50,551 bases of DNA. It comes from an uncultured Lachnospiraceae bacterium (GTDB taxonomy: Bacteria > Bacillota > Clostridia > Lachnospirales > Lachnospiraceae). The stretch covers positions 1 to 50,551 of the forward strand of contig CACYMQ010000014.1 in assembly GCA_902775555.1 (NCBI GenBank), written 5' to 3'. Every line of letters begins with the position of its first letter. Positions within the stretch are counted from its first letter, which is position 1. The notes beneath the pieces were generated by a model, which saw nothing but the letters and a program-made list of their open reading frames with translations, was not told where the DNA came from and did no database searches. Below, in pieces: positions 50,114 to 50,551 of this stretch. The position numbers and the translations under genes are program-made.

Positions 50114-50551
50114 TCAGTATCTGAAGCAATACCAGGAACCTCCGACCCGGTAACAGACTACTGTCATTTCAAATGGAAAGGTAGTATCGAGCGGTGTTCT
50201 TCCGAAGGAGCCGGAGTAATCTCCCGAGTAACCATCCACGTATCCATCCGCGAACTCTCCGGACGACGGACGATAATATAACCCATTCGAGGTAAGGTGC
50301 AATCGATACCTGCATGCCTCGGTGATATCCAGTTCGTCATAGCCGCAATGCAGCTCGTCAATAATTTCCTCTTTTAAATCTGCGATCTGTGTTGGTGTAT
50401 AGGTCTTCTTCAATTCGACGGACTGAACCTCGATATCTGCATCGATCATCGACATCTGCATATTCATCTCTTCGCGCTCATAATTGGAAATGTACTTCTG
50501 ACAGTTTGAAGGAAGCATCGCATCGATCAAAGCGGAGGCATTGCTATTCCC
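50114..50551 (-). CDS. Hypothetical protein, 5' end beyond the window
   Basis: The frame is open to the right edge (first visible residues GNSNASALIDAMLPSNCQKY), so the start lies outside. The visible 145 residues include a helical charged part (NMQMSMIDADIEVQSVELKK), a middle ITEACRYRLHLTSNGLYYRP, and a Gly/Tyr/Asp-rich stretch (FADGYVDGYSGDYSGSFG), ending VVCYRVGGSWYCFRY. The WYCF ending and tandem SG/YS units suggest a secreted or surface domain. Same direction as and 28 bp upstream of the small membrane protein. Confidence 0.7.
   Translation of the reverse strand, partial: GNSNASALIDAMLPSNCQKYISNYEREEMNMQMSMIDADIEVQSVELKKTYTPTQIADLKEEIIDELHCGYDELDITEACRYRLHLTSNGLYYRPSSGEFADGYVDGYSGDYSGSFGRTPLDTTFPFEMTVVCYRVGGSWYCFRY

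Overview
The window reads as chromosome of a Clostridia member, most likely Lachnospiraceae. Supporting signs are AGGAGG ribosome-binding sites, sigma-A promoters with 17-bp spacers, frequent TTG starts, a large clostridial-type SRP RNA next to tadA, a glmS ribozyme, BspA-type leucine-rich and WYYF cell-wall-binding repeats, and family-typical housekeeping proteins. No species is claimed. Genus-level statements rest on protein recognition from memory, not on a search.

Layout. 1-955: partial double-GNAT acetyltransferase. 1098-9810: decayed or accessory mobile-element region with two adjacent large serine recombinases, an iteron-like repeat block, an AlbA_2/ATPase-type regulator, a small two-gene operon, a divergent XRE regulator, a field of triloop palindromes and the remnant of a tyrosine recombinase. 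9908-13083: a set of four 20-26-residue hydrophobic peptides, each with its own strong ribosome-binding site and all behind one promoter, next to a LytS/YesM-type sensor kinase and a response regulator with a winged-helix output. This segment is bracketed by two copies of a ~37-bp direct repeat and by palindrome clusters, and is the best candidate for an undescribed system. 13500-14880: a 4 x 48-bp palindromic tandem array, a cell-wall-binding-protein remnant and more triloop hairpins.

14903-47777 is mainly ordinary core genome: rlmD-like methyltransferase, phosphodiesterase, rdgB, C1 protease and rlmL-like methyltransferase in one leftward run; pgi; murG; HD protein; SRP RNA and tadA; rsmA and tatD; then rightward an aminotransferase, malQ, plsC and a CPBP protease; then leftward ddl, comF, recD2, mreB, a PAS/GAF protein and a DivIVA-like coiled-coil protein with a cysteine ladder. 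glmS is preceded by its ribozyme and followed by an independent structured RNA of about 210 nt. A secreted leucine-rich-repeat protein and a DUF6382-like protein follow.

47906-50551: a membrane Ser/Thr kinase whose N-terminus carries a HEPN-type R-N-x3-H motif, a small membrane protein and a gene cut by the window edge. These probably belong to a larger signalling or envelope-assembly locus beyond the window.

Interspersed palindromic repeats of the GTCATCCTGAG...CTCAGAATGAC type occur at four intergenic places. No tRNA, 5S/16S/23S rRNA or CRISPR array was seen.
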